Of a stretch of 64,000 bases of DNA, positions 35,562 to 43,387 are shown piece by piece. The stretch covers positions 186,001 to 250,000 of the forward strand of contig NZ_AP023275.1 of NCBI RefSeq assembly GCF_013426735.1. The letters are read 5' to 3'. The stretch is from Agrobacterium vitis. Lineage in GTDB: Bacteria > Pseudomonadota > Alphaproteobacteria > Rhizobiales > Rhizobiaceae. The number at the start of each line of letters is the position of its first letter. Positions within the stretch are counted from its first letter, which is position 1. Below the pieces are notes generated by a model. It did no database searches, was not told the DNA's origin, and saw nothing but the letters and a program-made list of their open reading frames with translations. A program made the position numbers and the translations under genes.

Positions 35562-36905
35562 TCAGCGACCGGCGACAGCGCGGTCGACCATCTCACCGCT
35601 CAGGCCGAGATAGTTTACTGGATCACAAGCGCGATCGATGGCTTCAGGCCCGCCCAGTGCTGATACCACTTCTGCGTTTTCCTTGAGTAGATCGGCCAGC
35701 ATACCGCCGCCTTCAATTGCCTTGCGGCAGGCTTCGTAGACAACGTCATGTGCGTGTTGACGTCCAAGCTTTTGAGCCGCCGCCATCATCACGGCTTCGG
35801 CCACGATAAGCCCCTTGGTCAGGTCGAGGTTCTCACGCATGCGGGCCTCATGGACCACGAGACCATCGAGCATGTATCTGGCATTGGCCAGAGCGGAAGC
35901 GGTGAGAATGAAGCTTTCCGGTACAGCGATCCATTCGAGATGCCATGGGCCGGTCGCACGTTCGAAATCGTGGATCATGCCATCGAGCATCGTCGCGACC
36001 TGCTGGCGGACCGACTTGGCAGCAGCAAGTATAAGCTCGCTCGAGATCGGATTCCGCTTCTGTGGCATGGTCGATGAGGCGCCACGGCCAGGAACGAAAG
36101 GTTCCGAAACTTCGCCGAATTCGGTCGACATCATCATCATGACATCGGTTGCGATTTTCGCCAGAGAACCGGTCACCAGCCCGAGGAACGTCACGACTTC
36201 CGCAATACCGTCACGGGCAACATGCCACGTGGCGGGCGGTTGCGCCAGATCGAGTTCCTTGCAGAACTCAGCCTGCATTTCGAGACCGCCCTTGCCGATG
36301 GAGGCAAGCGTTCCTGCCGCACCGGCGAATTCACCGAAAAGCACCCGGCTGCGAAGTTGCTGCAAACGCTCGGCATGTCTGTCGAGTGGGGCCAGCCACA
36401 CGGCGACCTTGTAACCGAAAGTAACCGGAAGCGCCTGTTGAAGATGCGTGCGGCCCGCCATCGGTGTATCGCGATACTTCTTGGCCAGACCCACGAGAAT
36501 GGTTCGCAAGGCCTCGATGTCGGCGTCGATGATGTCCAGGGCAGCGCGTATCTGAAGGATATTGGCGGTGTCCATGATGTCCTGGGTGGTTGCACCCCAG
36601 TGTACATAACCACCAGCGTCGCCAGCGGCATCAGCCAGTTGATGGACGAGCGGAAGGATTGGATATCCGACGATTTCCGTTTCGTGGCGAAGACGATCGT
36701 AATCGATCAGGATCTCGCGTGATGCGGCATCGATCTTGGTTCCTGCCTCCGCAGGGATTGCACCGAGTGTGGCCTGCGCCCGAGCCAGTGCAGCCTCTAC
36801 CTCAAGATAGCGACCGACAAGGGCCGTATCGGAAAAAACATTGCGCATTGCTTCCGTTCCGAACATATCCCGGAATAGTAATGAATCGAATACAGTGCTG
36901 GACAT
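35562..36905 (-). CDS. Fumarase/aspartase-superfamily lyase (PcaB/adenylosuccinate-lyase like)
   Basis: 447 residues. The start at 36905 (MSSTVFDSLLF) lies 7 bases after AAGGAGG. The superfamily signature GASSTMPQKRNPISSEL (near 285) and the earlier GYVHWGATTQDIMDT and GRTHLQQALPVTFGYK blocks are present. The AGAAGTLASIGKGG region is like 3-carboxy-cis,cis-muconate cycloisomerase and adenylosuccinate-lyase relatives. It should perform beta-elimination releasing fumarate, or a cycloisomerisation. No other protocatechuate or purine genes are nearby. With a DctA-type importer and a GntR repressor it looks like a self-contained catabolic unit of unknown substrate. Confidence 0.85.
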   Translation of the reverse strand: MSSTVFDSLLFRDMFGTEAMRNVFSDTALVGRYLEVEAALARAQATLGAIPAEAGTKIDAASREILIDYDRLRHETEIVGYPILPLVHQLADAAGDAGGYVHWGATTQDIMDTANILQIRAALDIIDADIEALRTILVGLAKKYRDTPMAGRTHLQQALPVTFGYKVAVWLAPLDRHAERLQQLRSRVLFGEFAGAAGTLASIGKGGLEMQAEFCKELDLAQPPATWHVARDGIAEVVTFLGLVTGSLAKIATDVMMMMSTEFGEVSEPFVPGRGASSTMPQKRNPISSELILAAAKSVRQQVATMLDGMIHDFERATGPWHLEWIAVPESFILTASALANARYMLDGLVVHEARMRENLDLTKGLIVAEAVMMAAAQKLGRQHAHDVVYEACRKAIEGGGMLADLLKENAEVVSALGGPEAIDRACDPVNYLGLSGEMVDRAVAGR

Positions 36906-36918
36906 AAGCATTCCTCCT

Positions 36919-36951
36919 TTTTGTTCGAACAAAACATATTGTACGAACAAA
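36919..36951. promoter_or_regulatory. Probable GntR operators between lyase and regulator genes
   Basis: A perfect 16-base palindrome TTTTGTTCGAACAAAA (36919-36934) and a second related site TTGTACGAACAAA (36939-36951) lie in the 70-base divergent gap. They sit just upstream of the lyase ribosome binding site and are well placed for repression of both genes by the GntR protein. Confidence 0.65.
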
Positions 36952-36975
36952 GTCAACGGATCTGCAGGAGCGACC

Positions 36976-37719
36976 ATGAAGAAGCGATACGAGCAGGTGG
37001 CCAGAACACTGACAGCACGCGTGGCTGAAGGCGTTTATCCACTGGGCTCAACCCTTCCGAGCGAACCTGCTTTGGCAGAGGAATTGGGCGTCAGCCGCTC
37101 AACGGTGCGGGCCGCATTGTCGGAACTACAACAGTTAGGAATGGTAAGCCGGCGTCCCTCCTTAGGGACGCGTGTCGATTCCGTTCGTCCGGTTGGAAGT
37201 GGAGGTGGATATGCCCAGACGATCGAAACGATCGACGCACTTGTTCAATATGCAGCCAAGACACGCCGAACGATTCTGGACATTGTCGATATTGTTGCGG
37301 ACGACGCACTGGCAGTCCGGCTCGGTGTGCGCGCTGGCAGCCGTTGGCTGCGTGTCTCGCATCTGAGACGCGATCCCACGGACATGTCGAAACCGCCGAT
37401 CTGTTACACCGAGGTCTATGTTGATGCCCGGTATGCGGAAGCACTCAGAGAGCGGGTTCAAGATTATCCAGGCGCATACTCGGAAATTATCGAAGAGGTT
37501 TCCGGTCGTCGCGTCGTTGAAATCGAACAGACCTTGTCCGCCTCTGCCATACCGGCCGAGACAGCCGAAAAACTTCTGGCTTCGACAGGTCAACCTGCTT
37601 TGGAGATTACGCGTCGATACTATTTTGGCGGCAATGACCTTGCAGAAGTCACAATAAGCATCCACCCGGCCGATCGGTTTCAATATACGTCCCGTCTGAA
37701 ACGTATAGAAACCGCATAA
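36976..37719 (+). CDS. GntR/HutC-family transcriptional repressor
   Basis: 247 residues from ATG 36976 (GCAGGAGCG upstream). The GntR winged helix is YEQVARTLTARVAEGVYPLGSTLPSEPALAEELGVSRSTVRAALSEL. It is followed by a UTRA ligand-binding domain with SRWLRVSHLRRDP, ICYTEVYVDARY, YSEIIEEVSGRRVVEIEQTL and LEITRRYYFGGNDLAEVTIS. It is divergent from the lyase-transporter operon, with palindromic sites between them. The inducer is probably the imported substrate. Confidence 0.95.
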   Translation: MKKRYEQVARTLTARVAEGVYPLGSTLPSEPALAEELGVSRSTVRAALSELQQLGMVSRRPSLGTRVDSVRPVGSGGGYAQTIETIDALVQYAAKTRRTILDIVDIVADDALAVRLGVRAGSRWLRVSHLRRDPTDMSKPPICYTEVYVDARYAEALRERVQDYPGAYSEIIEEVSGRRVVEIEQTLSASAIPAETAEKLLASTGQPALEITRRYYFGGNDLAEVTISIHPADRFQYTSRLKRIETA

Positions 37720-37798
37720 CCCATCTTTATTATGCTACCATCGCCTTGAACCAATTCGAACCTGAGGGACACCAACCTCCCCAGCTCCATACGTGGCG

Positions 37799-38092
37799 CT
37801 ACATTGAAATACTTACCCAATCTTCATGCCCGTGGCGAATTCGCACTACGAAAATTTTCTCATCGTCTTCAACCCTATAGACGATAAGATGTGATTTGAA
37901 GGGATGAATTCTGACGGCCGGTTCGATCTCATTCCGTTCGCGTGCGATGCGTGGATTAGCAGCTATCAGATCAAATAGTGCGAAAAGTTCATCATGGTAG
38001 CGTTTTGCCTGGTCTACTCCGAACATACGGGCACCCTGCTCGGCGATCGCAATGATGTCTTCTTCCGCCTCGACAGAAAGTTTAAAACTCAT
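37799..38092 (-). CDS. parE: ParE/RelE-superfamily toxin
   Basis: 97 residues (MSFKLSVEAEEDIIAIAEQGARMFG...). AKRYHDELFALFDLIAANPRIARERNEI, PFKSHLIVYRVEDDEKIFVVRIRHGHEDW are standard ParE features. It overlaps the antitoxin gene by 4 bases (ATGA). ParE toxins poison gyrase. The pair probably stabilises the replicon. Confidence 0.92.
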   Translation of the reverse strand: MSFKLSVEAEEDIIAIAEQGARMFGVDQAKRYHDELFALFDLIAANPRIARERNEIEPAVRIHPFKSHLIVYRVEDDEKIFVVRIRHGHEDWVSISM

Positions 38093-38331
38093 GACTTGCT
38101 GGCACGATCCATCGCCTCAGCAAAGAGTTCATCCTTTGATCGAATGCCAACGCCACTTTGGAGCCCGGCCTCGACGAAACTTTGCATGGCGGCAATCTTA
38201 TCGTTTCGTGTCTGGTCGCGTCGGATCAGGTCGCGCACGTAGTCGCTAGCGTTCGAATATCGCCCAGTCCTGGCCTGCGCCTCCACCCAATCCTTCATCG
38301 GGTCTGGAAGAGATACGTTCATTGTCGCCAT
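38089..38331 (-). CDS. parD: ParD-family antitoxin
   Basis: 80 residues from MATMNVSLPDPMKDWVEAQA (38331), an N-terminal ribbon-helix-helix with GRYSNASDYVRDLIRRDQ and a C-terminal toxin-neutralising tail. The in-frame upstream codons lie in the promoter, so the shorter start is preferred. It should autoregulate through the region upstream. Confidence 0.92.
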   Translation of the reverse strand: MATMNVSLPDPMKDWVEAQARTGRYSNASDYVRDLIRRDQTRNDKIAAMQSFVEAGLQSGVGIRSKDELFAEAMDRASKS

Positions 38332-38353
38332 GGGTAACCTCCATTTGAAGGAA

Positions 38354-38382
38354 ACATATTCGTTTTTGGCAAAGTTTGTCAA
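38354..38382 (-). promoter_or_regulatory. Putative parDE promoter
   Basis: On the minus strand TTGACA (38382-38377) is followed after 17 bases by ATATGT (38359-38354), 23 bases before the antitoxin start. The repeated TTTG.CAAA elements around the -35 hexamer could bind the ribbon-helix-helix antitoxin. Confidence 0.45.
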
Positions 38383-38570
38383 ATGTTCCTACATCTGCAT
38401 GGGATCAGAACCGTCCCCCATTCTCTCTGCCTGTGGGATAACGCCTGTATATAGAACTATCAGGTGGACAGAGCATCGGTTTCTCGTTCTGCAGCGAGCG
38501 CTAACCTGGCCAAAGCGGCCAATGATCTTGAGCCTGTCTTGGTCATGAAGGACGCCCTATGGTTTTCCAG

Positions 38571-38830
38571 GGCCTGTCGCAAACATTTTCGGAGCGCGCG
38601 ATTATCCCCTTAGCATCTCCATTTTCATGCTTTATTTACTTTTGGCAGTCCGAAGAGGCGCGCAAGCAAATCGTTCTGATCATTGATGGTCCAGCCTCCG
38701 GAAAAGCCGAAGCCTTTCCTCAACCACAGCATCGCCTCGAAACCCAAGATGGTTCTCCACGCCGTGTTGAAGGATTTGAAGCCATCGATCTTTGGCATGT
38801 TTCTCACGAGTTGAGGGCTCCGGTAAGTCC
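38571..38830 (-). mobile_element. IS6-type transposase remnant (C-terminal end)
   Basis: GGCCTGTCGCAAACATTTTC (from 38571) resembles an IS6 terminal repeat. The minus strand then encodes SPQLVRNMPKIDGFKSFNTA, WRTILGFEAMLWLRKGFGFS and a stop at 38625, the C-terminus of an IS6-like transposase of a different subgroup from copies A and B. It breaks off where ligD-like sequence begins at about 38827. Confidence 0.6.
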
Positions 38831-39933
38831 GGGGCGGTTCAGGATGGACAGCCGACGGTCTCGTGCGTCAGGCAGCATTCAAAGGCTTGCGCGAGGACAA
38901 GCCGGCGGAGGAAGTCCTCGCCAAGAAGCCTTCCTCACCAGTAGAAGCCGACGTGCCTGATCCGGAAGCAGAGGCCGAAAAGCCAGCCCTCGCCAAATCT
39001 TTCCGGAAGGGGGGCAAGGCAAATGTCATGGGCGTATTGATCTCCAATCCTGAGAAGCCGCTGTGGCCCGATGCTGGCGACGACAAGCCGGTGACCAAGG
39101 TCGACCTAGCAACCTACTACGAAGCCGTCGGATCCTGGCTCATCGACCACATCAAAGGCCGGCCGTGTTCGATCATCCGAACCCCCGATGGCATCGGCGG
39201 CGAGCAGTTCTTTCAGCGCCATGCCATGCCCGGAACGTCGAACCTCTTGGAACTGGTGCAGGTGTTCGGCGACAAGAAGCCCTATCTGCAGATCGATCGC
39301 GTCGAGGGCCTCGCTGCGATTGCGCAAATCGGCGGCGTCGAACTGCATCCCTGGAATTGTGAGCCGACACTGCCGGAAGTTCCGGGCCGCCTCGTCTTCG
39401 ACCTCGACCCCGGGCCGGACGTCCCCTTCTCCACCGTCGTCGAAGCCGCCCGCGAGATGCGCGACCGGCTGGAGGAACTTGGGCTCGTCAGTTTCTGCAA
39501 GACCACCGGCGGCAAAGGGCTTCATGTCGTGACGCCGCTTGCGGTGGCCAAGGGCAAGCAACCGGGCTGGCCCGAGGCGAAGGGTTTTGCGCATGATGTC
39601 TGCCTGCAGATGGCGCGCGAGAACCCGGAACTCTACCTGATCAAGATGGCGAAGAACTAACGCGATGGCCGCATCTTCCTCGACTATCTGCGCAATGATC
39701 GCATGGCGACCGCAGTCGCACCGCTATCGCCGTGTGCCCGTCCCGGTGCCACCGTGTCGATGCCGCTGACCTGGGCCCAGGTGAAGACGGATCTGGATCC
39801 GAAGCACTTTACCATCCGCACCGTGCCGGCTCTTCTTGAGAAGACGAGCGCCTGGCAGGACTACTGCTACGGACAGCGCTCGCTGGAGCAGGCCATCAAG
39901 CGGCTTGCCAAAGCGATGAAGCAGGCCGCCTAA
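38827..39933 (+). pseudogene. ligD: LigD polymerase domain, 5'-truncated and carrying an internal TAA
   Basis: The frame opens at 38827 directly beside the IS6 remnant. It reads [20 protein letters not shown] (end of the ligase domain) and then the LigD primase/polymerase domain: [56 protein letters not shown] (catalytic DxD) and [17 protein letters not shown] at 39658-39660 interrupts [20 protein letters not shown], after which the same frame runs to 39933. A single AAA/AAG-to-TAA change explains the stop. The phosphoesterase and most of the ligase domain are missing. The truncated polymerase half up to the stop might still be made. Confidence 0.9.
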
Positions 39934-39945
39934 ACGCGCAAACCT

Positions 39946-40224
39946 TCAGATACAATAACGCTGATCGAGTTCTTTGAGAGCAGACTGCACTTCATCGATC
40001 GAGATTGGCTCTGGTGTTCCCGGCAAATAACGAAGCGCTGGGTTGGAATCGACAGCGTAAAAGTCCGACGCCCAGGCGGCGAGGATCTCGCGCTTGTCAT
40101 CGACGGAAAAAATCGGCGCTCTCACCACGTCGATTGGCCGCTGAAGCCGCATGCCATGAGGCATAACCGCTGGTCCCATCGCCATCGCGTTGTCGGCAAC
40201 CTGCTGGAGCATATCCTGCATCAT
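39946..40224 (-). CDS. Conserved 92-residue protein of the hsp20 operon
   Basis: Contains FSVDDKREILAAWASDFYAV and ALRYLPGTPEPISIDEVQSA, a pattern shared by small rhizobial proteins found beside hsp20 genes. Soluble; no named domain recognised. It starts 9 bases after the DUF982 gene and is last in the hsp20-DUF982 operon. Confidence 0.7.
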   Translation of the reverse strand: MMQDMLQQVADNAMAMGPAVMPHGMRLQRPIDVVRAPIFSVDDKREILAAWASDFYAVDSNPALRYLPGTPEPISIDEVQSALKELDQRYCI

Positions 40225-40233
40225 CGGACCACC

Positions 40234-40533
40234 TCACAGCACGTGCGGATCTTTGTCTAGCCGCAAGCGTGACGCGGCAATCGGGTTCGTTTCAGGCGCC
40301 AGAAGATCGTGTTTCTCGGCAAATGCGGCAAACAGACCGCGCGCGGTTTCCGCTTCGATTTCACCGCGGAGCGCGGCACTGCAGGCCTTGAGTGCGATCG
40401 AATGTGCAGTGTCTCGCATTGACGCCGGCCAGTCGACGAGATGCCGGTAGGCGTCCATCACGCTAGAAATCTCGGCCGGAAAGCCGAGGCCGACAAGAAT
40501 AGAAACAGGCTGTCTGAACATATCGGGTTTCAT
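40234..40533 (-). CDS. DUF982 family protein
   Basis: 99 residues. FRQPVSILVGLGFPAEISSV, HLVDWPASMRDTAHSIALKACSAALRGE and ARGLFAAFAEKHDLL match DUF982, a small family found almost only in rhizobia. Function unknown. It lies 76 bases downstream of hsp20 in the same direction, so it is probably induced by heat with it. Confidence 0.8.
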   Translation of the reverse strand: MKPDMFRQPVSILVGLGFPAEISSVMDAYRHLVDWPASMRDTAHSIALKACSAALRGEIEAETARGLFAAFAEKHDLLAPETNPIAASRLRLDKDPHVL

Positions 40534-40609
40534 CGCTCTCTCCTTCCCAACCCGGAATGTTGATGGGCGCCGCCGCGACGGCGCCCCCTTGTCGAGCGCG
40601 CAATGTCGA

Positions 40610-41083
40610 TTAAGCCGCCTTCTGCGCTTCGATCTGCGCCGGAGCAGCAGACGCCAAAGCTGGAGCGCTTTCGATGGTGATTTTTCGCGGCTTCAGGGCC
40701 TCTGGGATCTCGCGAACGAGATCGATCGACAGCATGCCGTTACTCAGATCGGCCCCGTTCACCCGGACATGGTCGGCAAGCTCGAACCGATGTTCAAACG
40801 GACGGCCGGCAATGCCGCGATGTAGATAGTCCTCGGTGGATGTCTCCTGCTTCTTGCCGATTACGGTCAGAAGGTTGGACTGAAAGGTAATGTCGAGATC
40901 GTCCTGGGTGAAGCCCGCCACCGCGATCGAGATCCGGTAGCTGTCGTCACCGGTCTTGACGATATCATAGGGCGGCCAGTCGCTGATCGAGCGGGCACGC
41001 TGGGCGTTTTCCAGAAGGTTGAAAACCCGATCGAAGCCGACGCTCGAGCGGAACAGCGGTGCGTAGTCATAAGATGTTGCCAT
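40610..41083 (-). CDS. Small heat-shock protein (Hsp20/alpha-crystallin)
   Basis: 157 residues from MATSYDYAPLFRSSVGFDRV (41083), 8 bases after AAGGAGGA; an ATG two codons earlier is too close to it. Alpha-crystallin domain about residues 37-130: YRISIAVAGFTQDDLDITFQ, RPFEHRFELADHVRVNGADL and the conserved NGMLSIDLVRE with the RKITIE tail (I-x-I). It is an ATP-independent holdase. A ROSE-like RNA thermosensor precedes it. Confidence 0.95.
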   Translation of the reverse strand: MATSYDYAPLFRSSVGFDRVFNLLENAQRARSISDWPPYDIVKTGDDSYRISIAVAGFTQDDLDITFQSNLLTVIGKKQETSTEDYLHRGIAGRPFEHRFELADHVRVNGADLSNGMLSIDLVREIPEALKPRKITIESAPALASAAPAQIEAQKAA

Positions 41084-41168
41084 AGCCATATCCTCCTTGA
41101 AGCAACATGGGTACGGAAGCGCCGAAAGCGGCCCTTCCAGCAGGCCAGCCCCGTCATCAGCGGCTGGC
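41084..41168 (-). promoter_or_regulatory. ROSE-like RNA thermosensor in the hsp20 leader
   Basis: Reading the minus strand toward the gene there are three consecutive hairpins: GCCAGCC/GGCTGGC (41168-41144), GGAAG..GCCG/CGGC..CTTCC (41138-41115), and a short one formed by TTGCTTCAAGGAGGA (about 41106-41092) that folds the ribosome binding site back on a UUGCU sequence. This order and the UUGCU/AGGAGGA pairing are the hallmark of rhizobial ROSE elements, which block translation at low temperature. Confidence 0.7.
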
Positions 41169-41445
41169 GGCAAATGATTTGGTTTTTGGCAATTTCCGAT
41201 TCAAGAGCGGGGCCAGAAAAAAATCTTGCTTTTTTGCCCCTCCCGGCGCTGCTCAATCCAGCGCCTAGACCGCAGAATTATCCTGAACTTCACGTAAGCG
41301 ACGTTTTGCTTCCACCTTGACGTAGCGGCCTCTTCCGTGACGACTGCCAGACCTGCAAAAGGTGTGGCAGCTCTCGGCCAAAACAGCCAAGATACGAACC
41401 TCACCTGAGATAAGAGAACAGATCAAAGAACACGGAGATTAGCCG

Positions 41446-41709
41446 GTACCCTACGTCACGGTTGAAATCGCCAAAGGAATTGCCACTATCGATCAAAAGC
41501 GAGCCGTCATCAGAAGAATAACTGACATGCTTGTCGAAGAGTTGGGCCGCAATCCCGAGTATGTCTTTGTCGTGATTGATGAGATAGACACCGATAATTG
41601 GGGTAGAAAGGGTGTCACCCTGACTGATCTTTGGCAGCGGGCAAAGACAGACACTGACACGCCTTTGGTTCGTGATCTTTTGGGTCGTTGCATCCGCCAG
41701 AACAGTTAG
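41446..41709 (+). pseudogene. 4-oxalocrotonate tautomerase-like gene without a start codon
   Basis: From 41449 the frame reads PYVTVEIAKGIATIDQKRAV then MLVEELGRNPEYVFVVIDEI and DTDNWGRKGV, a clear tautomerase-superfamily subunit whose catalytic residue is the N-terminal proline. The codon before that proline is GTA, and two codons further upstream is TAG, so no ATG or GTG exists where one is needed. Either the gene is dead or an unusual start is used. The C-terminus (about 86 residues in all) is slightly longer than normal. Confidence 0.75.
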
Positions 41710-42052
41710 CTGGCTTTGCAATTCTACGGCAAAAGCTCATTGATCCGGCTCTGCTTGTGGCCAGTGACGATGGCTGCAAGCGTGGCGGTCTAATAGCGAC
41801 ACCCTTTTCCAACGGAAGCAAGGGATCGGAGGGCAGCGCTCATTTATGAAAAACTAATATGAGACGCCTCTTTCACTACAGCCGGGCTGCGAGCTAGGAG
41901 TTGTTTTGCCGGCAGGGATACGGAAAATCTCTGGTTAACCACCCTGCATAGAAGGCCTGTCGTTCAGTGCCTAGTGCTTTTGAAATTTGGGTCTTCGTCA
42001 TGCCGCCGACGTCCGCTATGGCACTCGCCGCAGCTCTCCCACAGACCTGGAA
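41710..42052. other. Gene-poor region
   Basis: About 340 bases with no supported gene. On the minus strand near 41955-42010 a short stretch resembles the helix-turn-helix end of a serine resolvase (TKTQISKALGTERQAFY), too short to call. Confidence 0.35.
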
Positions 42053-42742
42053 CTATGCGGCCTCATTTCTGACCCGCTGTTGATCCTGATGCTTATCGCG
42101 CCGAGCAAGATAGAGCTCAATGCCGGCCCGGGTCAGGAAGGAGGCCAGTCCAACAAGGACGGCGACAACACGGATAAGCGTCTCGTCAGTCTCGACCCTT
42201 GATTGCCGGGTTGCCAGAAGTGATTTTTCCTGTTCGGTAACCTCGCCGATGACGTGCCGGATGACATCCATCGTCGCTTCCTCCATTCGCTTAATCTCCA
42301 GTGCCCTAGCGGCCCCGAAGCCTTCGGTATCATGCAAGACGATCGATTGCTTGAGCTCATCTAACTTCTTAGCAACCAGCACGTTGAGCTTCGCCATCCT
42401 TGCGGACTGTCCGGCATCGTCCGACAGAGATACCTTCAGGCTCACGCGCAGTTGCGTCAGTCGCGTCAAGGCCTTTTCGTAGGGATCGAGGTAGCGACGA
42501 TCGCCACTCAGAAGATATCCGCGTTGGCCGGTCTCGGCATCATCAAGACCGATCAGTACGTCCTTCGTCGTATCGATAATCTGATAGGTGCGAACGACAA
42601 GCTGCTGATGGTTGCTCAGAAGATTGTGCGTCCAGGCTGTCGCAATGACACCGGATGCGATCACGATGCCAACTGGGATCGACCGCAATAAAACCGATGT
42701 CGTCAGATAATTGCTACGCAGGCTGGGCCAAGACCAGTCCAT
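42053..42742 (-). CDS. CHASE3-domain membrane protein without an output domain
   Basis: 229 residues from MDWSWPSLRSNYLTTSVLLR (42742). A transmembrane helix near 20-40 and a second near 195-210 flank a periplasmic CHASE3 sensor domain with the typical TKDVLIGLDDAETGQRGYLLSGDRRYLDPYEKA. It ends shortly after the second helix (ARRDKHQDQQRVRNEAA), where a kinase, cyclase or chemotaxis output domain would be expected. Either it is a truncated receptor or a stand-alone sensor that partners with another protein. Confidence 0.8.
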   Translation of the reverse strand: MDWSWPSLRSNYLTTSVLLRSIPVGIVIASGVIATAWTHNLLSNHQQLVVRTYQIIDTTKDVLIGLDDAETGQRGYLLSGDRRYLDPYEKALTRLTQLRVSLKVSLSDDAGQSARMAKLNVLVAKKLDELKQSIVLHDTEGFGAARALEIKRMEEATMDVIRHVIGEVTEQEKSLLATRQSRVETDETLIRVVAVLVGLASFLTRAGIELYLARRDKHQDQQRVRNEAA

Positions 42743-42840
42743 GATCGATCTCCCTTCGCCAAAAAAAGGCTCGTGTTGGTGTTGTCCCATTAACTGCCTA
42801 GCAGTTGCCTGCATTTTGGGGGCGGGCGTAAATCCCGGCG

Positions 42841-43100
42841 ATGCAGATATCAGATATCAGCTTCAAGCGTCACCATTTTTCGCCGCAGATCGTTTCTCAC
42901 GCGGTCTGGCTCTACCTGCGGTTCAACCTGAGCCTTCGTGAAATTGAGGAAATGCTGCTCAAGCGGGGATCGATATTTCCTTCGAGACGGACCGCCGCTG
43001 CATCGCCAGATTAGGACCCAAGTTTACCCGCAACTTGGGGTGGCGGCAGGCCCGGCCAGGCAATGTGTGGCATCTGGACGAAGGTGTGCCGCGAGGCACT
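42841..43100 (+). mobile_element. IS6-family transposase remnant with frameshift
   Basis: ATG 42841 opens MQISDISFKRHHFSPQIVSH, AVWLYLRFNLSLREIEEMLL. After KRG one G is missing, and the reading continues one frame over as IDISFETDRRCIARLGPKFT ... VWHLDE, where the first catalytic D lies. The rest is lost. Distinct from copies A and B. Confidence 0.75.
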
Positions 43101-43280
43101 CACAGCAGTGTGGGAGCCGAGTTGCACGGAAGATGAGGGTAGGTCCGTAGGTCCCTCGAAACCGACCGTCAGGGGTAGCTTTCAAAGGTTTTGTCGCAAA
43201 ATTTCCCGATGGTTAGCGGCCTCGATAATCATGCGATAGATGTGGCCTGAAGGAAAGCAGGCAGGCAGGGTTGAGAGGTC

Positions 43281-43387
43281 ATGGTCGATTTCAAAGGCAG
43301 TTATTATCCGAAAGAAGTGATTTTATACGCCGTGTTTTTCTATGTCCGATATGCGGGTTCCTAGCGCTGTCTGGAAGAGATTATGGC
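43281..43387 (+). mobile_element. Second IS6-type transposase remnant cut by IS6 copy B
   Basis: MVDFKGSYYPKEVILYAVFF, YVRYAGS then TAG, then RCLEEIMA. This is the N-terminus of yet another IS6-type transposase (MVDFKGxxYPK subgroup), with an internal stop. It ends exactly where copy B begins at 43388, so copy B inserted into or beside it. Confidence 0.7.

Noticed and set aside
38559..38960. Plus-strand open frame across the IS6/ligD junction
   Set aside because: It is opposite the IS6 transposase tail and out of frame with the clear LigD sequence.
41955..42010. Possible serine-resolvase helix-turn-helix remnant on the minus strand
   Set aside because: Only about 20 residues are similar; no catalytic domain is present.
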